DNA of 33,606 nucleotides from Hymenobacter sp. IS2118. GTDB lineage: Bacteria; Bacteroidota; Bacteroidia; Cytophagales; Hymenobacteraceae. A program made the position numbers and the translations under genes. Where the stretch lies: positions 1 through 33,606 of the forward strand of contig NZ_JNLX01000123.1 in assembly GCF_000715495.1 (NCBI RefSeq), written 5' to 3'. Numbering within the stretch: the stretch's first letter is position 1; the number at the start of each line of letters is the position of its first letter. Positions 1 to 8,100 of this stretch are shown here, in pieces. The notes under the pieces are model-generated. The model saw only the letters and a program-made list of their open reading frames with translations, searched no databases and was not told the origin of the DNA.

Positions 1-927
1 AGAGCCTATCCGAAAAATAGGAGGGAGTGTCGCCAGACGGTGTTTGCGCAAGCCAGGTGGAGGAGGGCTTCGTAGTTGGCGACTTTCTTTTCCCAGCGGA
101 TGAGCAGGCGGCGGAAACGGTGGAACCAGGCGTGGGTGCGCTCGACGACCCAGCGACGGGCGCGGTAGCCGGGGGTGCGGCATTTGTCGGCTTCCTCTCC
201 CCGGCTCAGGATGTGCACCCGGTAGCCCCACTGGGCCAGTAGGCGCCGAATGGCCTCGGCGTCGTAGCCCTTGTCGGCGCAGAAACCGGGGGCGAAATCG
301 CCTTCGGCCGGTGGGGGCAGCACGGGCATCGAATCGAGTACGGCCTGTACTTGCGTCACTTCGTGGACGTTGGCTCCGGTCACGGCCACGCCGACGGGCA
401 AGCCCTGAGCCTCGGTCAGCACGTGGCGTTTGACGCCGCCCTTGCCCCGGTCCGTCGGGTTGGGGCCGACGGCCTCGCCGCCAAGCGGGGCCTTGGTCTG
501 GCAGGCATCCAGACACTGCCAGTCCCAATCCAGGCGGCCTTCGGCCTGTAACTGCACCAAGCCGCTGGTCCAAAGCCGCTTAAAAACGCCAGCCTGGGCC
601 CACTGCTGGAACCGGTCATGGACCGTGGAGGTTGCCCCCAAGCACCGCGGCAAGGCCTTCCACTGCATCCCCGTAACCAAAATATAGTAGATGGCAAAAA
701 ACATTTGGCGGTTACAGGCGGCCGGCCGGCCGCGCTTACCAGGGCCGCTGGCCGGCTCCGGCAGCAGCGGTTCAGCGGCGGCCCAGAGTGCGGGAGAAGG
801 CAAAAAATCGGCGTGTATGGTAGCTTCGTATTCGGTTGTAGTCGGGCGCAACGGGAAATTTGTTAGGTGTGGTAACCCCAAAATTCTCGCGCTCGGCTAC
901 AACTTCCTTATTTTCCGGATAGGCTCT
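1..927 (-). mobile_element. Complete IS5-family insertion sequence
   Basis: The two ends form terminal inverted repeats. Bases 1-20 and the reverse complement of 908-927 both begin AGAGCCTATCCG and match at 18 of 20 positions, with mismatches at positions 13 and 20. One transposase gene fills the element, and its stop codon lies inside the left terminal repeat. Because the window starts exactly at the outer end of the element, the left target-site duplicate cannot be seen, and the right flank (TAAG) cannot be tested. The size (about 0.93 kb, one ORF) and the transposase type fit the IS5 family; the subgroup is not determined. Confidence 0.9.
6..881 (-). CDS. IS5-family DDE transposase
   Basis: This is the transposase of the surrounding IS, 291 residues in one frame, so no programmed frameshift is needed. 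The N-terminal part (about residues 25-110) is the helix-turn-helix/DUF4096-like region with the motif YYILVTGMQWKALP. The catalytic DDE (RNase H-like) domain follows: first Asp in LDACQTK, second Asp in CADKGYD, and Glu in WVVERTHAWFHRFRRL, the usual Y/R-rich C-terminal signature. No stop or frameshift interrupts it, so it is probably active. The start is uncertain: the reading frame opens at a TTG at 881, no ATG occurs before residue 60, and no convincing ribosome-binding site is visible. Confidence 0.9.
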   Translation of the reverse strand: MGLPHLTNFPLRPTTTEYEATIHADFLPSPALWAAAEPLLPEPASGPGKRGRPAACNRQMFFAIYYILVTGMQWKALPRCLGATSTVHDRFQQWAQAGVFKRLWTSGLVQLQAEGRLDWDWQCLDACQTKAPLGGEAVGPNPTDRGKGGVKRHVLTEAQGLPVGVAVTGANVHEVTQVQAVLDSMPVLPPPAEGDFAPGFCADKGYDAEAIRRLLAQWGYRVHILSRGEEADKCRTPGYRARRWVVERTHAWFHRFRRLLIRWEKKVANYEALLHLACANTVWRHSLLFFG

Positions 928-943
928 AAGTGCAAAATGAACG

Positions 944-1037
944 GTCATGCCGAGCGCAGCCGAGGCATCTCGCTCGAATCGTTGTTTCAATTGGGTTACT
1001 ACCCCACGCGAGATGCCTCGGCTGCGCTCGGCATGAC
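944..1037. repeat. Long palindromic REP-like repeat
   Basis: Bases 944-973 and 1008-1037 are perfect 30-bp inverted repeats around a 34-base spacer. The arms begin GTCATGCCGAGCGCAGCC. The element lies between the IS and the 3' end of the efflux adaptor gene. A short relative with the same GTCATGCCG edge occurs at 29333-29360. From memory, this word is a very common intergenic repeat in Hymenobacter-type genomes. It could act as an mRNA-stabilising or terminating hairpin for the efflux operon that ends at 1064. Confidence 0.85.
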
Positions 1038-1063
1038 GGCCTGTGGGCTTGATTACCAACCAA

Positions 1064-2149
1064 TCACCGCACCTGAATCGTGGAGTACTCCGTCAGAAAG
1101 CCCGCGCCGCCGGCCACTACTTGCGGTACCGAATCAAGGCCGGCGCGTACGTACACCCGGCTGCCATCGAGGAAGGCCACCTTGACCGGCAGCTTGCGAA
1201 CCTTACCCGCGCCCCGGCCCACGGGCGCGAACACAAAGGCGTCGTCGCCCTCGCCTTCGACCAGCGCATCGGCCGGTACGATGTGGTAGGTGGCTTGCTG
1301 GCGGGGGCGCAGCGTGGCGCGGGCAAACAAGCCGGTGGCCAGTGGCGCGCCGGGCTGGGCGTCCACGCGCACGTCGATTTGCCAGGTGCCGCTGGCCGGG
1401 TCGGCCCCGGCGGCGCGGCGGCTTACCCGGCCCCGGAACAGGCGGTCGGGGTAGGCATCGAGGCGTACTTCGGCGGCGTCGCCCACCTGCAGGCGAGCCC
1501 AGTCCTTGTCGGCCACGGCAGCTTTCAGGGTCCAGGTGCCGGGGCCTTTGGTGGCGTTCATGAAAAAGGCCGGGGTGCCGGGCGCGGCCAGCTCGCCTTC
1601 GTTGAGCAGCTTGCGCACGATGCGCCCGGCCACCGGGGCATGGATTTCGGAAAACTGCTGGTTGAAGCGGGCAATGCGGGCCTGCTCCCGGGCCACGGCG
1701 TAGGCCGTGCGCAGGTTCTGCACCGCTTCGAGCGGGGCCGCCGAGTCGGCCAGCAGCCGGCCGAAGCGTTCCACGTCGCGCCGGGCTTTGGCCTGGGCCT
1801 GGTCGGCCTGGCTTACTTGGGCGCTTATTTCGGTTAGGTCGAGGGCGGCCAGCAGCTGGCCCTGGCGCACGTAGTCGCCCTCCTCCACCAGCACGCGGCG
1901 CACGATGCCGCCGGTTTTGAAGGAGAGCCGGGCTTCGGTTTCGCTGCTGAGCTGGCCCGCCGCTTCGATAGGCCGGGCCAGGGCCTGGCGTTGCACCGGG
2001 GCCAGAGTTACGGCCACGTTGTCGGTGGCCGTCGCCGCAGCCGGGGTGCTGCTGGCTTCGGCAGGTTGGGCCTGCTGGCAGCCGGCGAGTAGCCCGAGGG
2101 CCAGTCCCGAGCCGACTAGGGTACGAAGAAAAAGTGGGTGCTTACGCAT
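1064..2149 (-). CDS. RND efflux periplasmic adaptor (membrane fusion protein), lipoprotein
   Basis: This is the adaptor subunit of a tripartite RND-type efflux pump, linking an inner-membrane pump to an outer-membrane TolC-like channel. The chosen ATG at 2149 gives 361 residues and a lipoprotein signal peptide with lipobox LLAGC (Cys24). The frame is open upstream, but that extension lacks signal-peptide character. The barrel-sandwich (lipoyl-like) region is visible as LSFKTGGIVRRVLVEEGDYV plus QFSEIHAPVAGRIVRKLLNEG. Between these is a shorter than usual helical hairpin (about residues 105-155), followed by a beta-barrel region containing VRLDAYPDRLFRGRV. It is third in a tetR-tolC-adaptor operon, 61 bases after the tolC-like stop. 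The normal next gene, the RND pump, is not in the window: the REP-like repeat and IS come next. Confidence 0.9.
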   Translation of the reverse strand: MRKHPLFLRTLVGSGLALGLLAGCQQAQPAEASSTPAAATATDNVAVTLAPVQRQALARPIEAAGQLSSETEARLSFKTGGIVRRVLVEEGDYVRQGQLLAALDLTEISAQVSQADQAQAKARRDVERFGRLLADSAAPLEAVQNLRTAYAVAREQARIARFNQQFSEIHAPVAGRIVRKLLNEGELAAPGTPAFFMNATKGPGTWTLKAAVADKDWARLQVGDAAEVRLDAYPDRLFRGRVSRRAAGADPASGTWQIDVRVDAQPGAPLATGLFARATLRPRQQATYHIVPADALVEGEGDDAFVFAPVGRGAGKVRKLPVKVAFLDGSRVYVRAGLDSVPQVVAGGAGFLTEYSTIQVR

Positions 2150-2210
2150 GTTAAAACGGCTTTTCTGGTGGTGGTTGGCTTGCTGCATTATCCGGTCAGC
2201 GGTTCTTCTT

Positions 2211-3620
2211 CTACTGTTCGGCCAGGGCCTGCCGCAATTCGGCTTCGCGGATGAAGACGTCGTAGCCGGCAATGGTGCGGGCGAGCTGGGCCGTGGTCTG
2301 GCGGGTGGTGGCGTCGAGCAGCTCGAGCACGATGGCCTGGCCCTCGACGTAGCGGCGGCGCACGATGGCGTAGCTTTTTTCGGCGTTGAGCTGGGCGGCG
2401 GCGGCCGCCGTACTGGCCTCGCGGGCCGATGCGAGGTTGTTGAAGGCCTGGGTCACCTGCAATTGAAGCTGGTTGATGAGGTCGGCACGCTGGGCCTGCA
2501 CGTCGTCCAGGGCCAAACGCGCCAGCTGCTCGTCGCCGCGCTTGATGCCGCCCCGGAACAAGTCCCAGCTCAGGGCAAACTGCATAAACTGAAACCGCTG
2601 CTGGGGCACGTCGAAGCGGTAGCCGAAGCCCTGATAGCCCAGGTCCGTCACCCAGTTGAGCTGCGGGTACAGCCGGGCCGCGCGGCGCTGGCGCAGGCCC
2701 AGGGCACTGGCCGCTTCGGCGCGGGCCAACTGCTCCAGCTCGGGCCGCTGAGTCAGGGAAACCGTGCGGTAGGTGGTCAGGGTGGCCCCCGGCGCGGTGG
2801 CCAGCGTAGTGCCGGCGGGCTCCTCCACCGCGATGCTGTCGTCGAGGGGACGGTTAAGCAGGTAGTTGAAACTAGTGCGGGCCAGTTGGCGGCGGTTGGC
2901 GGCGGTGGTCAGGTCGCGCTGGTTGCCGGCCAGCTGGGCTTTGGTGTTGTACACGGCGTCGTTGGTCGTGATGCCGGCGGCCAGGCGCGCCTGGTTCACG
3001 CGCAGCAGCTCCGTGAGCGTACCGGCCGTGGTGCGGTACACGGCCACAGCTGCGCCGGCTTGCAGGTACTGGTAGTAGGCCACCTCAATCTGGTGGCGCA
3101 GGGTGTTGCGGTACGCTGCCTGCCGTGCCTGCTGGGCCGAAAGTAGCTCCTTTTGGGCCTTGTAGTTGAAGTAGATGTCGGTGTTGAACAGCGGCTGAAT
3201 AATGCGCAGCTTGGTTTCCTGGAAGTTGTTGGGCAGCAGCTGCTCGGCCACGTTGGCCACCTGCGGAAACTGGCTGGTGCCCGTCAGCGCGTTCAGGGCG
3301 CGGTAGGCTGGGTTCACCAGGTCGCCGGCCGGGATGTTGATGGTGCGCCCGCCGTTGGCCAGCGTGTAGGACGCGCCCAGCTGCACCTGGGGCTGGTAGA
3401 GGCCGCCGGCCTGCCGCACCCGCTGCCCGGCGCTGGCCACGGCAATGGCCTCGCGGCGAAGGGCGACATTCTGGGCTAAACCCGTTTCCACGTAGGCTTG
3501 CAGGGTGCGGTTGGGCCGCTGGGCTTGCGCGGGGACGGTGAGGAGTACAGTACCTGCCACGCAAAAGACCCCAGCAAGCCAGCTTACATTACCGATGGTA
3601 GGAAACATTACAGTGTTCAT
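2211..3620 (-). CDS. TolC-like outer-membrane efflux protein
   Basis: Predicted outer-membrane channel of the efflux system, of the TolC/OEP family. The ATG at 3620 gives 469 residues with a signal peptide (start MNTVMFPTIGN, hydrophobic core WLAGVFCVAGTVLL, likely cleavage after PAQA). A TTG at 3641 is in frame but overlaps the tetR stop and adds nothing signal-like. Two OEP repeats are visible: TLQAYVETGLAQNVALRREA at the N-terminus and PELEQLARAEAASALGLRQR further on, both followed by long Ala/Gln-rich helices ending in NNLASAREASTAAAAAQLNA. The length fits the family. It starts 17 bases after the tetR stop and is followed by the adaptor, so all three are probably co-transcribed and repressed by TetR. 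Confidence 0.9.
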   Translation of the reverse strand: MNTVMFPTIGNVSWLAGVFCVAGTVLLTVPAQAQRPNRTLQAYVETGLAQNVALRREAIAVASAGQRVRQAGGLYQPQVQLGASYTLANGGRTINIPAGDLVNPAYRALNALTGTSQFPQVANVAEQLLPNNFQETKLRIIQPLFNTDIYFNYKAQKELLSAQQARQAAYRNTLRHQIEVAYYQYLQAGAAVAVYRTTAGTLTELLRVNQARLAAGITTNDAVYNTKAQLAGNQRDLTTAANRRQLARTSFNYLLNRPLDDSIAVEEPAGTTLATAPGATLTTYRTVSLTQRPELEQLARAEAASALGLRQRRAARLYPQLNWVTDLGYQGFGYRFDVPQQRFQFMQFALSWDLFRGGIKRGDEQLARLALDDVQAQRADLINQLQLQVTQAFNNLASAREASTAAAAAQLNAEKSYAIVRRRYVEGQAIVLELLDATTRQTTAQLARTIAGYDVFIREAELRQALAEQ

Positions 3621-3637
3621 AATACGGGCAAAAAAAG

Positions 3638-4261
3638 TCAAAGGCCGTGGTGTAGCACCTGGTTGAAGAGGTTCATCGCCTCCTCGATAATGGTCTGGCG
3701 GCGTTCTTCGGAAAATATCATCGCCCGGTTGCTCAGGTAAATGGTGGCCAGGCCGTGCACCTGGGCCCAGACAAGCAGGGCGGCCACTTCGGCATCGGCG
3801 TGGCGAAATACGCCCGCGTCGATGCCGGCCTGCATGGCCCGCACCACGCGGTCGAAGGCCGCCCGGCCGCTGGCCCAGGGCTGGGCTTCGCCTCGGGCCT
3901 TTACGGCCTCCATCGGCCCGTTCATGACGAACATCAGCTGGAACAGCTCGGGGTGGGCGAAGGCAAAAGTGAGGTACTTGTGCCCAATGGCGCTGAGCCG
4001 CTCGGCGGGGTGCTCAATCTCAAACACGGATTCGAACTCCTGCGCCAGCCGCCCAAACGCCTGGTTTTGCAGCGCAAACAGCAGTTCGTTTTTGTCCTTA
4101 AAGTAGAGGTAGATGGTGGCCGGACTGTATTCAATAGCATCGGCAATGTTGCGCATGCTCACTTTCTCGAAGCCCTGCTCAATGAACAGGTGCTGCGCCG
4201 CGTCCAGAATGGACTGGCGGCGTTCGGTCTTGTCGCGCTCTTTGCGTTCAGCTATCCCCAC
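3638..4261 (-). CDS. TetR/AcrR-family transcriptional repressor
   Basis: A 207-residue one-component regulator, first gene of the efflux operon. The N-terminal helix-turn-helix is clear: ILDAAQHLFIEQGFEKVSMR, then NIADAIEYSPATIYLYFKDK and NELLFAL. The C-terminal ligand-binding half is typical of a subgroup with LTFAFAHPELFQLMF. The start is a GTG at 4261; no other start keeps the whole HTH. A perfect palindrome CTGAAC-GGT-GTTCAG sits 34 bases upstream, between promoter elements, which fits autoregulation: ligand binding would release the repressor and turn on its own gene plus the tolC-like and adaptor genes. The ligand is unknown. Confidence 0.93.
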   Translation of the reverse strand: MGIAERKERDKTERRQSILDAAQHLFIEQGFEKVSMRNIADAIEYSPATIYLYFKDKNELLFALQNQAFGRLAQEFESVFEIEHPAERLSAIGHKYLTFAFAHPELFQLMFVMNGPMEAVKARGEAQPWASGRAAFDRVVRAMQAGIDAGVFRHADAEVAALLVWAQVHGLATIYLSNRAMIFSEERRQTIIEEAMNLFNQVLHHGL

Positions 4262-4287
4262 AAGGCAATTTTGTATTGTTTACGGAG

Positions 4288-4319
4288 CAAATATACTGAA
4301 CGGTGTTCAGATTTACCAA
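4288..4319 (-). promoter_or_regulatory. Promoter of the tetR-tolC-adaptor operon
   Basis: Read on the minus strand, there is a perfect Bacteroidota -7 box TATATTTG (plus-strand 4288-4295) and a -33 TTG (4317-4319), separated by 21 bases. The spacing is close to the known TTG-N19-21-TAnnTTTG pattern. The start of transcription should fall about 7 bases after the -7 box, just ahead of the GTG start of tetR. Confidence 0.7.
4296..4310. promoter_or_regulatory. TetR operator palindrome
   Basis: CTGAAC-GGT-GTTCAG is a perfect 6-bp inverted repeat with a 3-base centre. It lies exactly between the -33 and -7 elements of the operon promoter, where bound repressor would block RNA polymerase. Its form (TGAAC...GTTCA) matches operators of many TetR-family proteins. 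The link to this TetR is inferred from position. Confidence 0.75.
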
Positions 4320-4597
4320 TCAATATTTGCCGGCCCTGGAGCGTGAGTGCAATAAGCCCGAACAGTAGGCTTTTCAACAAACCTCGGCGAACGAAGCTGC
4401 TACTTCAAGCCGGTCTCCAGCCCTTTCCTTATTATCTACTGTGGCTCGTTTCGGGCCCGCCCTACTGTCTGTTAGCCTGAAGAAACTCAAAAGAGCGTTA
4501 TGGTGATAAGTTCTGGCTGCTTTCTAAGCAGCTTCCTTGTGCTATCCCTGGCAGCAAAGTGCGGAACACCGATTTTGAAGGCATACCTACGCATAAA

Positions 4598-4623
4598 ACG
4601 CGCGGGCCATCGGGTCTGCTCGT
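4598..4623 (-). terminator. Probable intrinsic terminator after the receiver gene
   Basis: Read on the minus strand, ACGAGCAGACC pairs with GGCCCGCGCGT across a 4-base loop, with two G-T pairs and one mismatch, and is followed by TTTT. It lies 20 bases after the stop of the receiver gene. It belongs to the same hairpin family as 9030-9073 and 10639-10670. Confidence 0.55.
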
Positions 4624-4642
4624 CTCGTTTGGCCGGTAGCGG

Positions 4643-5074
4643 CTACTGTTGATTCCCTTCCGTGGATTGGCCGAAGTGCTCGGCCAGCAGCTGGCTGATT
4701 TTCTCCTGGCTGAGGGGCTTGGTGAGGTAGCCGGCGATGGGCAGGTTTTGCATCCGGGCCACGTCGGCGGGGTTGAGGGAGGTGGTGAGCATGATGATGA
4801 CGACGGCCGGGTTCTGGGCGGCGGGGCGCTGGGCGTAGGCTTGCAGGAATTCGATGCCGTTCATGCGCGGCATTTTCATGTCGAGCAGAATCAGGGCCGG
4901 GCAGGTGGGCGAAGTGGGCTCCTCGCAGTGGGTGTCCAGCAGGTCGAGGGCCTGCTGGCCGTCGAGGGCGACGAGCACCTGGTCGGTGACGGCCATGCGC
5001 CGGAGCAGGGCCTGGTTAAGGAAGTTGGTGGTATCGTCGTCGTCGACGAGCAGGATGCAGGAAATGGCGGCCAT
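4643..5074 (-). CDS. Single-domain response regulator (CheY-like receiver)
   Basis: A 143-residue stand-alone receiver domain that would take a phosphoryl group from a histidine kinase. Conserved positions are visible: the acidic cluster LLVDDDDT near the N-terminus, the phospho-acceptor Asp in LILLDMKMPRMNG, the Thr switch in IIMLTTSLNP, and the Lys in GYLTKPLS. There is no output domain, so it probably acts by protein contact or as a phosphorelay step. The motif set (VDDDxTxNFLN, MPRMNGIEFL) is common in Bacteroidota receivers encoded beside hybrid or PAS kinases. It follows the multi-PAS kinase gene on the same strand after a 113-base gap containing a hairpin repeat. Kinase-receiver partnership is inferred from this position. 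Confidence 0.93.
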   Translation of the reverse strand: MAAISCILLVDDDDTTNFLNQALLRRMAVTDQVLVALDGQQALDLLDTHCEEPTSPTCPALILLDMKMPRMNGIEFLQAYAQRPAAQNPAVVIIMLTTSLNPADVARMQNLPIAGYLTKPLSQEKISQLLAEHFGQSTEGNQQ

Positions 5075-5085
5075 GTATAGTTGTC

Positions 5086-5185
5086 AGTTGTTAGTTATTG
5101 GTTGTCAGGTATTAGTTGCCGCTTGTCAGATTGTTCATACTGCTTTCGTAACAACCCAAAAACGAACAACCGATAACTAGCAACT
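5086..5185. repeat. GTTGTCAG/GTTAGTT-type inverted repeat between kinase and receiver
   Basis: Bases 5086-5105 and 5166-5185 are 20-bp inverted repeats matching at 18 of 20 positions, built from words such as AGTTGTTAGTTATTGG. The hairpin sits in the gap between the kinase stop and the receiver start. A compositionally similar inverted repeat is at 21991-22052. It is probably a genus-specific intergenic repeat; it could dampen read-through from kinase to receiver. Confidence 0.7.
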
Positions 5186-5187
5186 AA

Positions 5188-8100
5188 TCAGGCAGTTGGA
5201 GCGTGGGGCAGGTAAACGAAAAAGGTGGTGCCGGCCCCCGGCTGGCTGTGCACCTCGATGCGGCCCCCGGCATTCTCGACCATGCGCTTGACCATGAACA
5301 GGCCGATGCCGGTGCCCTCGACGTGGGAGTGAAAGCGCTGGAACATGCCGAAGAGCCTGGGCAGCTGGGCCGCCTCCAGGCCCAGGCCGTTGTCGTGGAC
5401 TTCGAGCACCGTGTAGTCGGCCCGCACGTGGGCCTGCACGTCGACGTGGGGGCGGCGGTCGGGGTGGCGGTACTTGAGGGCGTTGCTGAGCAGGTTGTAG
5501 ACGACGGAGCGCAGGTTTTTCTCGGAGAAGAGAATGGCCGGGAAATTGGTGACGGCCACCGTGAGCTGGGCGTTGGTCTCCTTCAGGAGCGGGGCCAGGT
5601 CCTGGCGCACGTCCTCAATCACGGCGGCCAGGTCGACGGGGACCAGGTCGGAATCGTGCTCTTTCTGGAGCTTGGCCACGTCGGTGAGCTGGTCGATGGT
5701 GCGCTTGAAGCGCTCCACGGCGTCGCGCATGTGGGCGAGCGTGGGGGCCACGTAAGGGGCCTGGGCCACGTCTGCAGGCAGCTCCTGGCGCAGCAGGGCC
5801 AGCAGGCCGTCGAGGTTGGCGATGGGGGCTTTGAGGTCGTGGGAGGCGGTGTAGACGAAGTTATCGAGGTCGACGTTGGTGCGCACCAGCTGCTGGTTGG
5901 CGCTGGATAGCTCGGTGGCCAGGGCCAGGGCCTGCTGGCGGCCCTGCACCTGCTCGGTGACTTCAAAGGCGAACAACAGGATGCCGTCGATGCGGCCCTG
6001 GGCATCGCGGCGGGCTTGCTGGACGTAGTTGAAGTACCGGTCTTCGAACTGGCCGGTGGCGGGATTCAGGAGGGCAACCAGGATACTTTTCTCCTCATTC
6101 GTAAGGCCGGTTCGGTACACCTGCTCGAAGGTTTCGACCACGCCGGTGCCGGCCAGCTCGGGGATGACCTCGGCGATGGGGCGGCCGAGCAGCGCCCGGC
6201 CGGGAAGCAGGTTGACGTAAACCGGGTTCACCAGCTCGTACACGAAGTCGGGTCCGCCGAGGATGGCAATGGCGGCCGGGGCCTCGCGGAAGAGGCTTTC
6301 CAGCTGCTGGCGCTGGATTTCGCGCTCCCGGCGGGCGCGCACCCGCTCGGTCACGTCGAAGGCGAAGATGGAAATACCCACCGTCCGGTCGTCCTCGCGG
6401 ATGGCCTGGTAGGTGATGTCGTAGTACGTGTCCTGGGGCGGCTGCCCGGCGGCCGGCGCGGCCGTGAATTTCACCTCCCGGCCGAAGTACGTTTCGCTGG
6501 TCTGGTACACCTGGTCGAGCAGGGCCAGGTAGCCCTGCTCCGCCGTTTCGGGAAATACCTCGGCCATGGGGCGCCCGAGCAGGGGCCGGTCGGGAAACAG
6601 GGCCTGGTAGGCGGGGTTGGCGTACTCGAAGCGGTGGTCGGGCTCGCGCAGCAGCGCGATGCCGGCCGGCGTTTGCTCGAACACCCGGTGGAAGGCCGCC
6701 TGCTGGGCAACGGCCTGCTCGGCGGCGGCCAGCAATCTGGCCTGGGCGGCCTCGGCCCGTTGGCGGGCGCGCACCCGGTCCGTCACGTCGACGTTGAAGA
6801 CCAGCACGGCGTTGGGTGGCTCCGAGCCGTGGCGCAGGGGCAGGTAGGCCATGTCCAGGTACATTTCCTGCTGCTGCCCCGTGCGCGGGTCGCTGCTGTG
6901 GGCATTTACTTCCTGCGCCTGGAAGGGCTCGCCGGTGTGCAGCACCTCGCGCAACAGCGGAAGGAAGCCTTGTGCTTCCGCTTCGGGAAACACCTCGCCC
7001 GCCGGGCGGCCGAGAACGGCCCGGCCCTGCCCCGAGCGCTGAAACATGTCGTTGAAAAAGCCGAAGCGCAAGTCCTCGCCTTTGAAGGTGGCCACGCTGG
7101 CCGGGATGGAGGAAAGGATGCTGGTCAGCAGCTGGTCTTTTTCTTCGAGCTGCTGCTGGGCCTGCTTGAGGGCGTGGATGTCGAGGTTGGAGCCAAACCA
7201 CTGGCGGGACCGGCCGGCGGCTTCGGCGGCGGCCAGCGGCTCGGGCACGCCCTGGCTGGCAAACCAGCGGTAGTGGCCGTCGGCCCCGCGCAGCCGGAAC
7301 TCGTAGCCCCACGGGCGGCCCTCGGCCAGGGCCGCGCCAAACTCGCGGGCAATGGCGGGCAGGTCGTCGGGGTGAATCAGCGTGGGCCAGACCTCGTTGA
7401 TGGGGGTGCCGGGGGCCATGCCGGTGTAGGCGTGCCACTGGGGGCTGATGTAGAGCACCTGCCCGGCCGCGTCGGTGGTGAAGGTGGTGCTGGGCAGGCT
7501 TTCGGTGACGCGCTGCAGGCGCTGGACGGTGGCCTCGGCTTCCTGGGTGCGGGCCTGCACGCGGGCCTCCAGCTCCTGGTTGAGCTGGGCGGTGTGGCGC
7601 TCCTGCGCTTCGAGCTGCTGGCGGCTCAGCACCGGCTCGGTAACATCGGTGGCCACGACGAGGATGCCGTCGATGGCCCCGGCCGCGTCGCGGGTGGCCT
7701 GGTAGATGAAGTTGTAGTAGTGCAGCTGCCGGGTACCGGTGTTAGCGTGCTCCACGTACACGGGCGCTTCGGTGGCCGAGAACGTTTCGCCGGTCTGGTA
7801 CACGCGGTCGAGCAGGTCGAAAAAGCCCTGCGCCACGAGCTCGGGGGCGGCCTCGCGGTAGGGGCGCCCCTGGATGCCGCGGTGGCCAAAAACGCCTTCG
7901 TAGCCGGGATTGGCCAGCGCCACGAAATGGTTGGGGCCGCGGAGCTGGGCCATGAGCACGGGGGCCTGGGCAAAGAGGTTGAGCAGGCGCAGGCGCTGGA
8001 CCTCGGCCTCGGCGCGGGCGGCCCGCTCGGCGGCCTGACTCTGGCGCAGGGCCTGCTCGGCGGCGGGGCGGTCGTGGTCGGCAGTATCGGAAAAGCTGAC

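Larger units (their letters stand above)
4262..4642. other. Intergenic region between tetR and the receiver gene
   Basis: Besides the tetR promoter/operator (4288-4319), this stretch holds a 7-bp perfect hairpin GCTGCTT-TCT-AAGCAGC at 4516-4532 and the hairpin at 4598-4623. No protein-like reading frame was recognised on either strand. GC content is lower than in the flanking genes. Confidence 0.5.

Noticed and set aside
6095..7438. Minus-strand 447-codon frame inside the kinase gene
   Set aside because: It is another frame of the same strand, Arg/Pro/Gly-rich, with no domain; the kinase frame has clear PAS motifs there.
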